From contig NZ_QZFU01000045.1 in the NCBI RefSeq assembly GCF_003598715.1, positions 124,001-188,000 on the forward strand: a stretch of 64,000 bases of DNA, written 5' to 3'. Positions 39,713-48,575 of this stretch are shown here, one piece after another; position 1 is the stretch's first letter, and each line of letters starts with the position of its first letter. The translations under genes were made by a program, and so were the position numbers. The notes below the pieces were generated by a model, which was not told where the DNA came from, ran no database searches, and saw only the letters and a program-made list of their open reading frames with translations. Source of the DNA: Nocardia panacis. GTDB taxonomy: Bacteria; Actinomycetota; Actinomycetes; Mycobacteriales; Mycobacteriaceae.

Positions 39713-42700
39713 GTGGCTGACACAATGGTGTGGGCGGGGCAGCCGTCCGTCGAGGATTCCCAACGCGGTACGGCGAACAGATCTGAACGCGGGGGATGGG
39801 CTCGACCGGTCGCGATCATCGCGGGCCTGGTGGGATTGCTGCTCGCGGTGGCGGTTCCGTTCCTGCCGGTGCGTCAGGAGGCCGCTCGGGTGAGCTGGCC
39901 GCAGGCGGGCGCGCTCACCAATGTCGAGTCGCCGCTGCTTTCCTATGCGCCGCTTGATCTTTCGCTTCAGGTGCCGTGTGCGGCGCTCACCGCGCTCGAC
40001 CATGCGGGCGGGGTCGCGGTCTCCACCATTCCCCGCCAGTCCCCGGATATCGAGCACTACGGCTTCGTCGTCAAGGTGGTCGCCGACGCGGGGGAGCGGC
40101 CCGGCCGGGTCGATGTGGTCTCCCGCAATACGCTGCTGTGGTCGGCCCCGCTGAACGAGGTGCGCGAGCGGGCCTGCGGGCTCGATATCGCCATCGACGC
40201 CGCGCGGGCCTCGGTGCGTCTCACCGGCGCCGACGATGCCGCCAAGGTGACCGCCGGTGATCTGCGCCCGCAGGCTGTCGGGGTGTTCACCGAGCTCACG
40301 GGGATGCCGCCGCAGGGTCTGCACGTGGACGTCGCGGTCGACTCGCGCTTCTCCACCTCCCCGACGGTGCTCAAATTCGTCGTCATGGTGCTGGCCGTGC
40401 TGGCCACGGTGGTCGCGCTCGCGGCCCTGCATCAACTCGACCGCCGCGACGGCCGCCGCACCCGCCGCTTCCTGCCCCAGCGGTGGTGGCGGCTGCGACC
40501 CAGCGACCTCATTGTCTTCGGTGTGCTGCTGATCTGGCATTTCCTCGGCGCGAACACCTCCGACGACGGCTACATCCTCGGCATGGCGCGCGGCGCCCAG
40601 AGTTCGGGCTACATGTCCAACTACTACCGCTGGTTCTCGGTGGACGAGGGACCGTTCTACACGCCCTACACCGACATCATCGGCTGGATGGCGCGCATCT
40701 CCACGGCCAGCCTGTGGGTCCGGCTGCCGACGCTGCTGGTCGCGGTGCTGACCTGGTGGGTGATCAGCCGCGAGGTCCTGCCCCGACTCGGAACGGTCTT
40801 CCGGGACAACAGGATCGCGGTGTGGACGGCCGCGCTGGTCTTCCTCGCCTTCTGGCTGCCCTACAACAACGGCCTGCGCGGTGAACCGTTCGTCGCGTGC
40901 GGTGTCATCCTCACCTGGGTCTCGGTCGAACGCGCCATCGCCACGCGGCGGCTGCTGCCCGCCGCGCTCGCCCTCTTCCTCGCCGCGCTGACCTTGACCG
41001 TCGCGCCCTCCGGATTGATCTGCGTCGGCGCGCTGCTGGCGGGCGCGCGCAGTATGACCGCGGTGGTGCTGCGGCGCGCCAAGGATGTCGGCTACCTGGC
41101 GCTGCTGTTGCCGCTGGCCGCGGCGGGGGCCATCATCCTGACCGTGGTCTTCGCGGACCGGACCTTCGCGGCGACCATGGAGATGACCTACGTGCACGGG
41201 CTGATCGGACCGGGCGACTCCTGGTTCGCCGAATACCTGCGCTACCAGTATCTGCTCCAGTTCAACGCCGACGGCTGGTTGACCCGGCGCTTCGGCATGT
41301 TCGCCATGCTGCTCGGGCTGGTCGTGTGCGCGGCCACCATGCTGCGTCGGGGCGGGCACATTCCGGGAACGGCGATGGGGCCTGCCCGACGCGTCGTCGG
41401 GATCACCGTCGCCGCCATGGGCTTCATGATGTTCGCGCCCACCAAGTGGACCCACCAGTTCGGTGTTTTCGCCGGTTTGGCCACCTGCGTCGTGGCGCTC
41501 ACCGCCGTGGCGGTCGGTCCGGCGGTGCTGCGCCCGCTGCGCAATCGGGCGCTGTTCGCCGCGGTCGTATTCTTCGCGCTGGCAATGACTTTCGTCGCCG
41601 CCAACGGGTACTGGTATGTCTCGTCGTGGGGCATTCCGTGGTGGGACAAGGCGCCGTCGTATCACGGGCACGGCCTGTCCACCGTCTTCGTCGGGCTGAC
41701 GGCATTGGCGCTGCTGGCGGCGGGGTGGTTCCACATCCGGCCGGATTCGCGACCCGGCCGCCGCTTCGCCTGGCTCACGCGGGTGCCCGTACTGGCGGTG
41801 GCGGCCGCGGGTATGGTGCTGTTCCTGCTGCTGTCGTTCGCGAAAGCCGCTGTGGCGCAGTATCCGTCGTATTCCCTGGCGCAGTCGAACCTTTCGGCGA
41901 CCTTCCAGGGCGGATGCGGTCTGGCCGACAAGGTGCTGGTGGAGACCGATCCCAACGCCTCCATGCTGCGTCCGCTGTCCGCCGATATCGCCGCCGGGCT
42001 CGGCGGTGCGGAGTCCACCGGATTCAGCCCCAATGGGGTCGCGCCGGTGCTGACCTCCGATGAGGTCGAATCCACCACGGGTCGGGCCAATTCCGTGTCC
42101 AGCGATCCGAATCAGTTGCGCGACGCGGCGAAGACGGCGGGTTCCGGTTCGGACACCTCGCACGGCAGCGGGATCAACGGCAGCACTATCGCGCTGCCTT
42201 TCGGCCTCGATCCGGCGACCACGCCGGTGCTGGGCAGCTACCGCGACGGTGACCAGTTGCCCGCCACGCTGACCAGCGACTGGTACCGGCTGCCGGATCC
42301 GGTCAATGGCAGCCGGGGGCAGATCATCGCCATCGCGGTGGCCGGACGCATCCACTCCGTGGACCCCGACGGTCTGGTCCGGCCGGGGCAGCGGCTCGAA
42401 GTGGAATACGGTCACCTGGGGGCCGATGGGCAGGTCGCCGTCGAAGGACGGGCCGTGCCCCTCGATATCGGACCCGCGCCGATGTGGCGGAACCTGCGGG
42501 TCCCGCTGGACAGGATGCCGGGCGATACCGATGTGGTGCGGCTGGTCGGCGAGGACAAGGATCCGAATCGGGATCAGTGGTTCGCCGTCACCCCGCCGCG
42601 GGTGCCGCAAACGAAAACCCTGAACGCCCTGGTGGGTTCGAAGACTCCGGTGCTGCTGGACTGGTCGGTCGGACTGAACTTCCCGTGCCAGAATCCGGTG

Positions 42701-42997
42701 CCCACCCACGACGGTGTCTCCGACCTGCCCAAGTATCGAATCCTGCCGGACCGCAATGGCGCGACCATCACCAACCTGTGGCAGGCGCACGACGGCGGCG
42801 GCCCGCTGGGATGGACGCAGTTGCTGTTCACCTCGCGCACCCTGCCCGCGTATCTGGACTCCGACTGGAATCGGGACTGGGGTTCGATCGAGCAGTACGT
42901 TCCGGTCGACCCCACCGCGCAACCCGCCGAGGTCGCGGTGGATCAGGTGCGGCGCTGGGGCACCTGGACTCCGGGCCACATCAATACGGACTGGTAG
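39713..42997 (+). CDS. Arabinosyltransferase, EmbC/EmbA/EmbB family
   Basis: The 1094-residue GT-C membrane enzyme adds arabinofuranose from decaprenyl-phosphoarabinose to arabinogalactan or lipoarabinomannan. After the first helix (PVAIIAGLVGLLLAVAVPFL) comes a periplasmic jelly-roll domain (~60-220), then about a dozen further helices. The essential catalytic region is GANTSDDGYILGMARGAQS, with the DD pair in the first extracellular loop. The C-terminal ~350 residues form a carbohydrate-binding domain (LPAYLDSDWNRDWGSIEQY near the end). GTG at 39713 is used. It stands alone here rather than in an embCAB cluster; which Emb it corresponds to cannot be set by eye. Confidence 0.95.
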   Translation: MADTMVWAGQPSVEDSQRGTANRSERGGWARPVAIIAGLVGLLLAVAVPFLPVRQEAARVSWPQAGALTNVESPLLSYAPLDLSLQVPCAALTALDHAGGVAVSTIPRQSPDIEHYGFVVKVVADAGERPGRVDVVSRNTLLWSAPLNEVRERACGLDIAIDAARASVRLTGADDAAKVTAGDLRPQAVGVFTELTGMPPQGLHVDVAVDSRFSTSPTVLKFVVMVLAVLATVVALAALHQLDRRDGRRTRRFLPQRWWRLRPSDLIVFGVLLIWHFLGANTSDDGYILGMARGAQSSGYMSNYYRWFSVDEGPFYTPYTDIIGWMARISTASLWVRLPTLLVAVLTWWVISREVLPRLGTVFRDNRIAVWTAALVFLAFWLPYNNGLRGEPFVACGVILTWVSVERAIATRRLLPAALALFLAALTLTVAPSGLICVGALLAGARSMTAVVLRRAKDVGYLALLLPLAAAGAIILTVVFADRTFAATMEMTYVHGLIGPGDSWFAEYLRYQYLLQFNADGWLTRRFGMFAMLLGLVVCAATMLRRGGHIPGTAMGPARRVVGITVAAMGFMMFAPTKWTHQFGVFAGLATCVVALTAVAVGPAVLRPLRNRALFAAVVFFALAMTFVAANGYWYVSSWGIPWWDKAPSYHGHGLSTVFVGLTALALLAAGWFHIRPDSRPGRRFAWLTRVPVLAVAAAGMVLFLLLSFAKAAVAQYPSYSLAQSNLSATFQGGCGLADKVLVETDPNASMLRPLSADIAAGLGGAESTGFSPNGVAPVLTSDEVESTTGRANSVSSDPNQLRDAAKTAGSGSDTSHGSGINGSTIALPFGLDPATTPVLGSYRDGDQLPATLTSDWYRLPDPVNGSRGQIIAIAVAGRIHSVDPDGLVRPGQRLEVEYGHLGADGQVAVEGRAVPLDIGPAPMWRNLRVPLDRMPGDTDVVRLVGEDKDPNRDQWFAVTPPRVPQTKTLNALVGSKTPVLLDWSVGLNFPCQNPVPTHDGVSDLPKYRILPDRNGATITNLWQAHDGGGPLGWTQLLFTSRTLPAYLDSDWNRDWGSIEQYVPVDPTAQPAEVAVDQVRRWGTWTPGHINTDW

Positions 42998-43063
42998 TTG
43001 ACCTGAACCGTGGATGATGTTGAAAGCTGGTGGCGTCGGATCGACTTCGTGAAAGGGACAGCC

Positions 43064-43495
43064 ATGGTTTTCACCGAGGAAGAGCGGGCCTATCTGGCCG
43101 GGCAGCGGCTCGGGCGGCTGGCCACCGTCCAGCCGGACGGCACCCTGCAGGTGAGTCCGGTGGGATTCCGCTATCGGCCCGGCGGCACCACGATCGATAT
43201 CGCGGGTATCCAGATGGCGCGCACCCGGAAGTTCCGGAATGTGGCGGCCAACGGGCGCGTGGCCTTCGTGGTCGACGATGTCGTCTCGGTCGATCCGTGG
43301 CGGGTGCGCTGCCTGGAGATTCGCGGGCGCGGCGAGGCCATCGCCGAACCGACCGATTCCGCGTACGGACCGCTGCGAGGTATCGACGGGGCGATCATCC
43401 GGATTCATCCCGAGCGGATCATCGCCTTCGGCATCGCCGATCCGGATCGGGATCCGCACGAACTGGTGGCGAATGTGCGCGACGTAACGGGCTGA
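43064..43495 (+). CDS. PPOX-class F420-dependent oxidoreductase
   Basis: A 143-residue split-barrel flavin/deazaflavin-binding protein. GQRLGRLATVQPDGTLQVSPVGFRY (as LATVQPDGTLQVSPVGF) and ARTRKFRNVAANGRVAFVVDD fit the F420-binding group frequent in Mycobacteriales. ATG at 43064 follows GAAAGGGA; an upstream in-frame ATG at 43010 lacks such a site. It may reduce a small unsaturated substrate with F420H2; substrate unknown. Confidence 0.87.
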   Translation: MVFTEEERAYLAGQRLGRLATVQPDGTLQVSPVGFRYRPGGTTIDIAGIQMARTRKFRNVAANGRVAFVVDDVVSVDPWRVRCLEIRGRGEAIAEPTDSAYGPLRGIDGAIIRIHPERIIAFGIADPDRDPHELVANVRDVTG

Positions 43496-43560
43496 GCCGG
43501 GCTCGAATCGGGTTGTGCACATGGGGGCGGGGAACCCGTCGGGCCTGCCCCATGCGGTGT

Positions 43561-43613
43561 GCGAGCGGGCCGCTCGGAGTGGTTTGCGAACGGGCCGCTC
43601 GGACCGGCCCGTT
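43561..43613. repeat. Direct plus inverted repeats immediately before the ctpE-like gene
   Basis: GCGAGCGGGCCGCTCGGA (43561-43578) is repeated with one change at 43586-43603, a 25-base period. The second copy overlaps a perfect inverted repeat AACGGGCCG (43589-43597) and CGGCCCGTT (43605-43613). It ends 12 bases before the ATPase ATG, so it may be an operator or an RNA structure covering the ribosome site. Confidence 0.6.
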
Positions 43614-43625
43614 ACGCTGGCTGAC

Positions 43626-46049
43626 ATGTCCATAACCGTTCAGGCATCGGGTGCGATCGGTCTGACGGCGGCCGAGGTAGAACAACGCCGCCGCGACGGA
43701 CGCACCAACGACGTCCCCGACCGGGCCTCGCGCTCGGTCCGCGATATCGTCCGGGCAAACATCTTCACCAGGATCAACGCCATCCTCGGCGTGCTGTTCC
43801 TACTGGTGCTCGCCACCGGATCGATCGTCGACGGGATGTTCGGCCTGCTCATCGTGGCCAATAGCGCGGTCGGCATCATCCAGGAGATCCGCGCCAAGCG
43901 CACGCTGGACCAGTTGGCCATCGTCAGCCAGGCCAAACCCACCGTGCGCCGCGACGGCAAGGCGCAGGAGGTCGCGCCGCAGGAGATCGTCCTCGACGAC
44001 CTGATCGAACTCGGCCCCGGCGACCAGATCGTCGTCGACGGCGTGGTCGAGGAGTCCGCCCTGCTCGAGGTGGACGAGTCGCTGCTCACCGGCGAGGCCG
44101 ACCCGATCGACAAGGCGGTCGGCGCCACCGTCATGTCGGGCAGCTACGTCGTCTCCGGCTCGGGCTCCTACCGCGCCACCAAGGTCGGCAAGGACGCCTA
44201 CGCGGCCAAACTGGCCGACGAGGCCAGCAAATTCACCCTGGTGCATTCCGAATTGCGCACGGGTATCGACCGCATCCTGAAATTCATTACCTACCTGCTG
44301 ATTCCGGCGGGTCTGCTCATCATCTACAACCAACTGTTCTCCAGTGGGGAGTCGTGGCGGCCCGCGCTGACCGGCATGGTGGCCGCGCTGGTGCCGATGG
44401 TGCCCGAGGGCCTGGTCCTGATGACCTCCATCGCCTTCGCCGTCGGTGTGGTGCGGCTGGGCAGGCGCCAGTGCCTGGTGCAGGAGTTGCCCGCCATCGA
44501 GGGACTGGCCAGGGTGGACGTGGTCTGTGCCGACAAGACCGGCACCCTCACCGAGAACGGTATGCGGCTCAGCGAGATTCGCCCGCTCGGCCACGGCGAG
44601 CAGGACGCGGCCCGGTCCGCGCTGGCCGCCATGGCCGCTGCGGATCCCCGGCCCAATGCCAGTGTGCAGGCCATCCGCGAGGCACTGCCCGAAGGTCCCG
44701 GCTGGGCGCACACCGCCATCGCGCCGTTCTCCTCCGCCAAGAAGTGGAGCGGCTACTCCTACGGCGAGCACGGCAACTGGCTGCTCGGCGCCCCGGACGT
44801 ACTGCTGGATCCGGCCTCCGAGGACGCCCGCGTCGCCGAGCGATTGGGCGCGTCGGGTCTGCGCGTCCTGCTGCTGGCCGCCAGCGACCGCCCGGTCGAC
44901 GCCGCCGACGCGCCCGGTGTCGTCACTCCGGCCGCGCTGGTGGTCCTGGAGCAGAAGGTGCGCCCCGACGCCCGCGAAACCCTCGAATACTTTGCCGAGC
45001 AGAATGTCTCGATCAAGGTGATCTCCGGCGATAATGCCGTTTCGGTGGGCGCGGTGGCCTCCTCGCTGCACCTGCCCGGCGGCGACCACCCGGTCGACGC
45101 GCGCGAATTGCCCGAGGCCGAAAGCGAACTCGCCGATGTGCTCGAGCGCAAGACCACCTTCGGTCGGGTCCGTCCCGATCAGAAGCGGGCCATGGTCGGC
45201 GCGCTGCAATCCAGGGGCCACACCGTCGCCATGACGGGCGACGGTGTCAATGATGTGCTGGCGCTGAAGGATTCGGATATCGGCGTGGCCATGGGCTCGG
45301 GCAGTCCGGCCACCCGCGCCGTCGCGCAGATCGTGCTGTTGGACAACAAGTTCGCGACGCTGCCCTATGTGGTCGGCGAGGGCCGCCGGGTCATCGGCAA
45401 TATCGAGCGCGTGTCGAATCTGTTCCTCACCAAGACCGTGTATTCGGTGCTGCTGGCCTTCATGGTCGGTGTGGCGGGCGTCGGTTCCAAGATGTTCGGC
45501 TACGACCCGCTCGGCTATCCGTTCCTGCCGCGCCACGTCACCATCGCGGCCTGGTTCACCATCGGCATTCCGGCGTTCATCCTCTCCCTCGCCCCCAACA
45601 ACGAGCGGGCGCGTTCCGGATTCGTCGGGCGCGTCATGCGTTTGGCGATTCCGTCGGGTGTGGTGATCGGCGCGTGCACCTTCGTGTCCTACCTCTATGC
45701 CTACGCCGGGCCGCATGCCACGGAGACCGAGAAGGTGCAGGCGAGCACCACGGCGCTGATCACCCTGATCATGATCGCGGTATGGGTGCTGGCCATTGTG
45801 GCGCGGCCGTTCGTGTGGTGGAAGTACGTGTTGATCGGGGCGTCCGTGGCGGCGTATGTCTTCCTGTTCACCGTCCCGTTCACCCGGCACTTCTTCAAAC
45901 TCGACCCCTCCGATATCGCACTCACCACCTTCGCGGTCCTCTGCGGTGCGGTGGGAATCGTGTTGGTGGAGATCGCGTTCTGGGTGAGCGCGCGGATCAC
46001 CGGCACCGAAGCCCACCCGACACCGGGTGGACCCGCCGCCGCCCGATAA
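43626..46049 (+). CDS. Cation-transporting P-type ATPase (CtpE-like)
   Basis: The 807-residue P-type ATPase moves a cation across the membrane with ATP. The phosphorylation motif is VCADKTGTLTEN with D303; actuator motif LLTGEADPID, hinge TGDGVNDVLALKDSDIG, and four N-terminal-type plus six C-terminal helices are present. The helix-4 motif MVPEGLVLMTS (PEGL) is characteristic of CtpE, the mycobacterial calcium-uptake ATPase, rather than of heavy-metal pumps, and there is no CPC motif or metal-binding N-domain. ATG at 43626 fits family starts; the longer frame begins at 43515. Confidence 0.9.
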   Translation: MSITVQASGAIGLTAAEVEQRRRDGRTNDVPDRASRSVRDIVRANIFTRINAILGVLFLLVLATGSIVDGMFGLLIVANSAVGIIQEIRAKRTLDQLAIVSQAKPTVRRDGKAQEVAPQEIVLDDLIELGPGDQIVVDGVVEESALLEVDESLLTGEADPIDKAVGATVMSGSYVVSGSGSYRATKVGKDAYAAKLADEASKFTLVHSELRTGIDRILKFITYLLIPAGLLIIYNQLFSSGESWRPALTGMVAALVPMVPEGLVLMTSIAFAVGVVRLGRRQCLVQELPAIEGLARVDVVCADKTGTLTENGMRLSEIRPLGHGEQDAARSALAAMAAADPRPNASVQAIREALPEGPGWAHTAIAPFSSAKKWSGYSYGEHGNWLLGAPDVLLDPASEDARVAERLGASGLRVLLLAASDRPVDAADAPGVVTPAALVVLEQKVRPDARETLEYFAEQNVSIKVISGDNAVSVGAVASSLHLPGGDHPVDARELPEAESELADVLERKTTFGRVRPDQKRAMVGALQSRGHTVAMTGDGVNDVLALKDSDIGVAMGSGSPATRAVAQIVLLDNKFATLPYVVGEGRRVIGNIERVSNLFLTKTVYSVLLAFMVGVAGVGSKMFGYDPLGYPFLPRHVTIAAWFTIGIPAFILSLAPNNERARSGFVGRVMRLAIPSGVVIGACTFVSYLYAYAGPHATETEKVQASTTALITLIMIAVWVLAIVARPFVWWKYVLIGASVAAYVFLFTVPFTRHFFKLDPSDIALTTFAVLCGAVGIVLVEIAFWVSARITGTEAHPTPGGPAAAR

Positions 46050-46125
46050 CTGGACGACCGACCCGCCGCGCCGCGAGATGCCTTGTGCGAAGCGCTGATT
46101 CGGTGTTGGAGTACCTTCTCCCACT

Positions 46126-46965
46126 ATGGAGGTACTGCTGCACCAGATCGACGCGTTCGTCGATGCCCCATTCTCGGGAAATCCGGCCGCGGTGATGCCG
46201 CTGTCGGAGTGGTTGCCGGACGAGTTGCTGCAAAACCTGGCCGTGGAGAACAACCTGGCCGAAACCGCTTTCTACACCTCGCGGCTACCGGCCGAGGCGG
46301 ACGGGCCACCGGGGGAGTGGCCCGCCTACCACCTGCGCTGGTTCACCCCGGCGCTCGAGGTCGCGATGTGCGGACACGCCACCATGGCCGCGGCGGCGCA
46401 GGTGATCGAGGATGTGCATCCGGGCGCGGACCGGGTCAGTTTCTATACCCGCAGCGGATGGCTGCACGTCGACCGGACCGATGACGACGAGTACGTGCTC
46501 ACCCTGCCCGCACTGGAATCCACCGAGGTGGAGCCGAATCCGGAACTGGTGGCGGCGCTCGGTGTGCGCCCCGTGCGCGCCTACACCGGATTCGACGAGG
46601 TGATCGTGGTCGGCTCGGCGGCCGAAGTGCGGGCGGCCCGCCCGAATTTCGCCGCCTTCCCCGCCATCGCGTTCGACGCGGTGATCACCGCGCGCGGCGC
46701 CGAATCCGAGGGGCAGCGGGTCGATTTCGTTTCCCGCGTCTTCGGACCCGATCTCGGGGTGGCCGAGGATCCGGTCACCGGATCGGCGCATGCCCAGCTG
46801 GTCCCGCTGTGGAGCCGCGAACTCGGCCGCACCGCGCTGATCGCCCGCCAACTGTCGGCGCGCGGCGGCACCCTCAAATGCGAGCTGATCGGCGACCGGG
46901 TCCTGCTCGCGGGCCGCTGCCGCCGCTACCTCGACGGTGTGGTGACACTACCCGATCCGGAGTGA
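46126..46965 (+). CDS. PhzF family isomerase
   Basis: The 279-residue product is a PhzF/diaminopimelate-epimerase-fold protein. LHQIDAFVDAPFSGNPAAVMPL and NNLAETAFYTSRLP, with the catalytic Glu, match the N-terminal half; WFTPALEVAMCGHATMAAA is the second-site block, and DPVTGSAHAQLVPLW is the closing motif. No other phenazine genes are near, so it is probably a general isomerase. An intrinsic terminator follows 30 bases after the stop. Confidence 0.92.
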   Translation: MEVLLHQIDAFVDAPFSGNPAAVMPLSEWLPDELLQNLAVENNLAETAFYTSRLPAEADGPPGEWPAYHLRWFTPALEVAMCGHATMAAAAQVIEDVHPGADRVSFYTRSGWLHVDRTDDDEYVLTLPALESTEVEPNPELVAALGVRPVRAYTGFDEVIVVGSAAEVRAARPNFAAFPAIAFDAVITARGAESEGQRVDFVSRVFGPDLGVAEDPVTGSAHAQLVPLWSRELGRTALIARQLSARGGTLKCELIGDRVLLAGRCRRYLDGVVTLPDPE

Positions 46966-46994
46966 GTCCGGCGCCCTTCCGAATCCCGAAAGAT

Positions 46995-47025
46995 AAAGGC
47001 CCCCTTGTGGATTGGGGGCCTTTTT
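46995..47025 (+). terminator. Intrinsic terminator after the PhzF gene
   Basis: AAAGGCCCCC and GGGGGCCTTT pair around a short loop and run into TTTTT (47021-47025), a textbook rho-independent terminator. Confidence 0.93.
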
Positions 47026-47081
47026 GCTGCCCGCATATTGATGACCCGACCGCATCGCTCGATGTATCACCTAGAGCATCG

Positions 47082-47117
47082 TTGTGTGCATCGGGAATCG
47101 ATGTAAGATGTGATGCA
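47082..47117 (+). promoter_or_regulatory. Promoter and operator of the toxin-antitoxin pair
   Basis: TTGTGT (47082-47087) and TAAGAT (47104-47109) are separated by 16 bases and form a good housekeeping-type promoter. The -10 ends only seven bases before the antitoxin ATG (47117), so transcription would start at or next to the ATG, giving a leaderless mRNA. TGCATCG (47087-47093) and CGATGTA (47099-47105) form a near-perfect inverted repeat between the hexamers, a likely site for autorepression by the antitoxin complex. Confidence 0.65.
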
Positions 47118-47446
47118 TGAGTAGGCGGACGACAGTGACCCTGACCGATCGCGAGGAAGAGGGGATAACGATTCTTGCGAATAAGAACAGTCCCGAGTGG
47201 GCGTTGTTGCAGTTGATCGCCGCCGAACTCGGCTATGAACTGACCGAAACATCATCGGAGGCAACCATTTTGCGAGTGCTGATGGCGTCCGGACTTCAGC
47301 AGATCCGGGGCAGGCTGCTCGAGCAGGGCTACGAGCGGATGGCGCGGCTGTACGAGGAGGACGCGGAGTTCAAGAGCTTCGCGGTGGAGGACGAGGCATT
47401 GCTGCGCGACTATGCCGAGAATGTCGACCGAAACCTCCCCGCATGA
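47117..47446 (+). CDS. Antitoxin of a MazEF-like pair
   Basis: A 109-residue acidic, helical protein directly upstream of a MazF-type toxin and overlapping it by ATGA. Its N-terminus SRRTTVTLTDREEEGITILA looks like a ribbon-helix-helix strand-helix start, followed by LLQLIAAELGYELTE and a charged C-terminal half (QGYERMARLYEEDAEFKSFA) suited to wrap the toxin. No exact antitoxin family was recognised by eye. It probably neutralises the toxin and represses the promoter. Confidence 0.8.
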   Translation: MSRRTTVTLTDREEEGITILANKNSPEWALLQLIAAELGYELTETSSEATILRVLMASGLQQIRGRLLEQGYERMARLYEEDAEFKSFAVEDEALLRDYAENVDRNLPA

Positions 47447-47760
47447 CGGCGCCGGTGCGCGGCCAGGTGTATCGCGCGGATATCGGTGTCGGACCCAAAC
47501 CGTGGCTGATCATTTCGAACAACAGTCGAAACAGATCGTTGTCGACTGTCCTCGCCGCCCGGATAACGACAACGAGCAAGGGGGCGGAACTTCAGACCTG
47601 GGTGCAGCTTTCGTCTGCGGACCCACTGGTCGGATATGTTGTCGCCGATGATCTGATGCCGATCAGAAAGATCCGGCTACAGTCCTTGCTCGGCACCGTC
47701 GCCCCGGCGACGATCTTGGCGGTCAATACGGCACTCAAACTTGCACAGGCGATTCCCTGA
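47443..47760 (+). CDS. PemK/MazF family toxin (endoribonuclease)
   Basis: The 105-residue product begins PVRGQVYRADIGVGPKPWLIISNNSRNRSLSTVLAARITT, of which RGQVYRADIGVGPKPWLIIS is the standard MazF start; the conserved acid and Arg/Thr positions of the active groove appear in that block and in TWVQLSSADPLVGYVVADDL. MazF toxins cut mRNA, tRNA or rRNA at specific short sequences when freed from antitoxin. The ATG overlaps the antitoxin stop, so it is co-translated. Confidence 0.9.
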   Translation: MTAPVRGQVYRADIGVGPKPWLIISNNSRNRSLSTVLAARITTTSKGAELQTWVQLSSADPLVGYVVADDLMPIRKIRLQSLLGTVAPATILAVNTALKLAQAIP

Positions 47761-47822
47761 ACGAGGTCCGCTCATTGGGAACGTCGGGCGCGACGGGTGG
47801 CGTTGATACGCGTCGCGGGCGG

Positions 47823-48575
47823 TCAGTTCTCCGGGACCAGGCCGTCATCGGGTCCGGGGGCGGCGGTATCGGTCCATTCGGGCAGGAGGGGGATAACGGC
47901 GAATTTGCCCCACACCGCATCGGCGGGCAGCGCCTGCACGCCACGAATTCCGTTGTGGGTGGCCAGTTCTCGGAGGGCCGGTAGGGTGCCGCGCACGATC
48001 AGGCCCGCCGTGCAGGCGCAGTCGCCGCGCAGCCGGTTGGCCGCGACCGCGATCACGCGCGCGCTGCGGTCGTCGCCGGTCGTGCGGCTCTGGATGAGTC
48101 CGGCGGCGGCCTGTGCGGTGGCGACGGCCGCCGCGTCTCCCGCCGGGACCGACACGGTGACCACCGGCGTCTGCACGCGGGGGATCGGCACGTGCTGGAT
48201 CACGGCGGAGATTCGCAGGCCGCCTGCCGTGGCCGGAATCTGTTGCGGCGTCAGGTATTCGGTGAGCGAAACCAGCGCCCAGTGCTGGTCCCCGTCCGAC
48301 CCCTGCAGCGAATTCCCGGACTGTGCGAGGTACTCCGAGATCCGCTGACCACGATCCGGCCCGAGCCGATCGGTCAGCACCGGATCCGGCCGCGGTGGAT
48401 TGATCACCCCGAGCACCACGATCAATACCGCGAAGGCCAGCACCCCCGCGCCGATCAGGATGGGCCGCAACGGGATTCGCCGCGCACCCGGCAGCGCTGT
48501 CGGCTCCGGTGCTGCGGCCGCGCCCGTCGCCCTCGAGGCGGTAGCCGCGTGCTCCGAGGGGGTCGGCTCAGGCAT
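47823..48575 (-). CDS. Single-pass membrane-anchored protein, unknown function
   Basis: The 250-residue product has a ~35-residue cytoplasmic Pro/Ala-rich N-terminus, one helix (LIGAGVLAFAVLIVVLGVI) at about residues 41-59, and an extracytoplasmic domain of ~190 residues with QHWALVSLTEYLTPQQIP and a Cys pair GDCACTAGLIVRG. ATG at 48575 overlaps the end of the rluD-like gene by eight bases; a longer frame starts at 48587. No family was recognised. It follows lspA and rluD in one operon and is convergent with the toxin gene. Confidence 0.75.
   Translation of the reverse strand: MPEPTPSEHAATASRATGAAAAPEPTALPGARRIPLRPILIGAGVLAFAVLIVVLGVINPPRPDPVLTDRLGPDRGQRISEYLAQSGNSLQGSDGDQHWALVSLTEYLTPQQIPATAGGLRISAVIQHVPIPRVQTPVVTVSVPAGDAAAVATAQAAAGLIQSRTTGDDRSARVIAVAANRLRGDCACTAGLIVRGTLPALRELATHNGIRGVQALPADAVWGKFAVIPLLPEWTDTAAPGPDDGLVPEN

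Noticed and set aside
39698..43633. A 1311-codon open frame on the minus strand opposite the arabinosyltransferase gene
   Set aside because: It mirrors a clear Emb-family protein on the plus strand, has His/Arg/Gly-rich composition with no domain, and arises from high third-position GC.
43800..46253. An 817-codon minus-strand frame opposite the P-type ATPase
   Set aside because: Composition is typical of reverse-strand high-GC shadows and the ATPase has all catalytic motifs.
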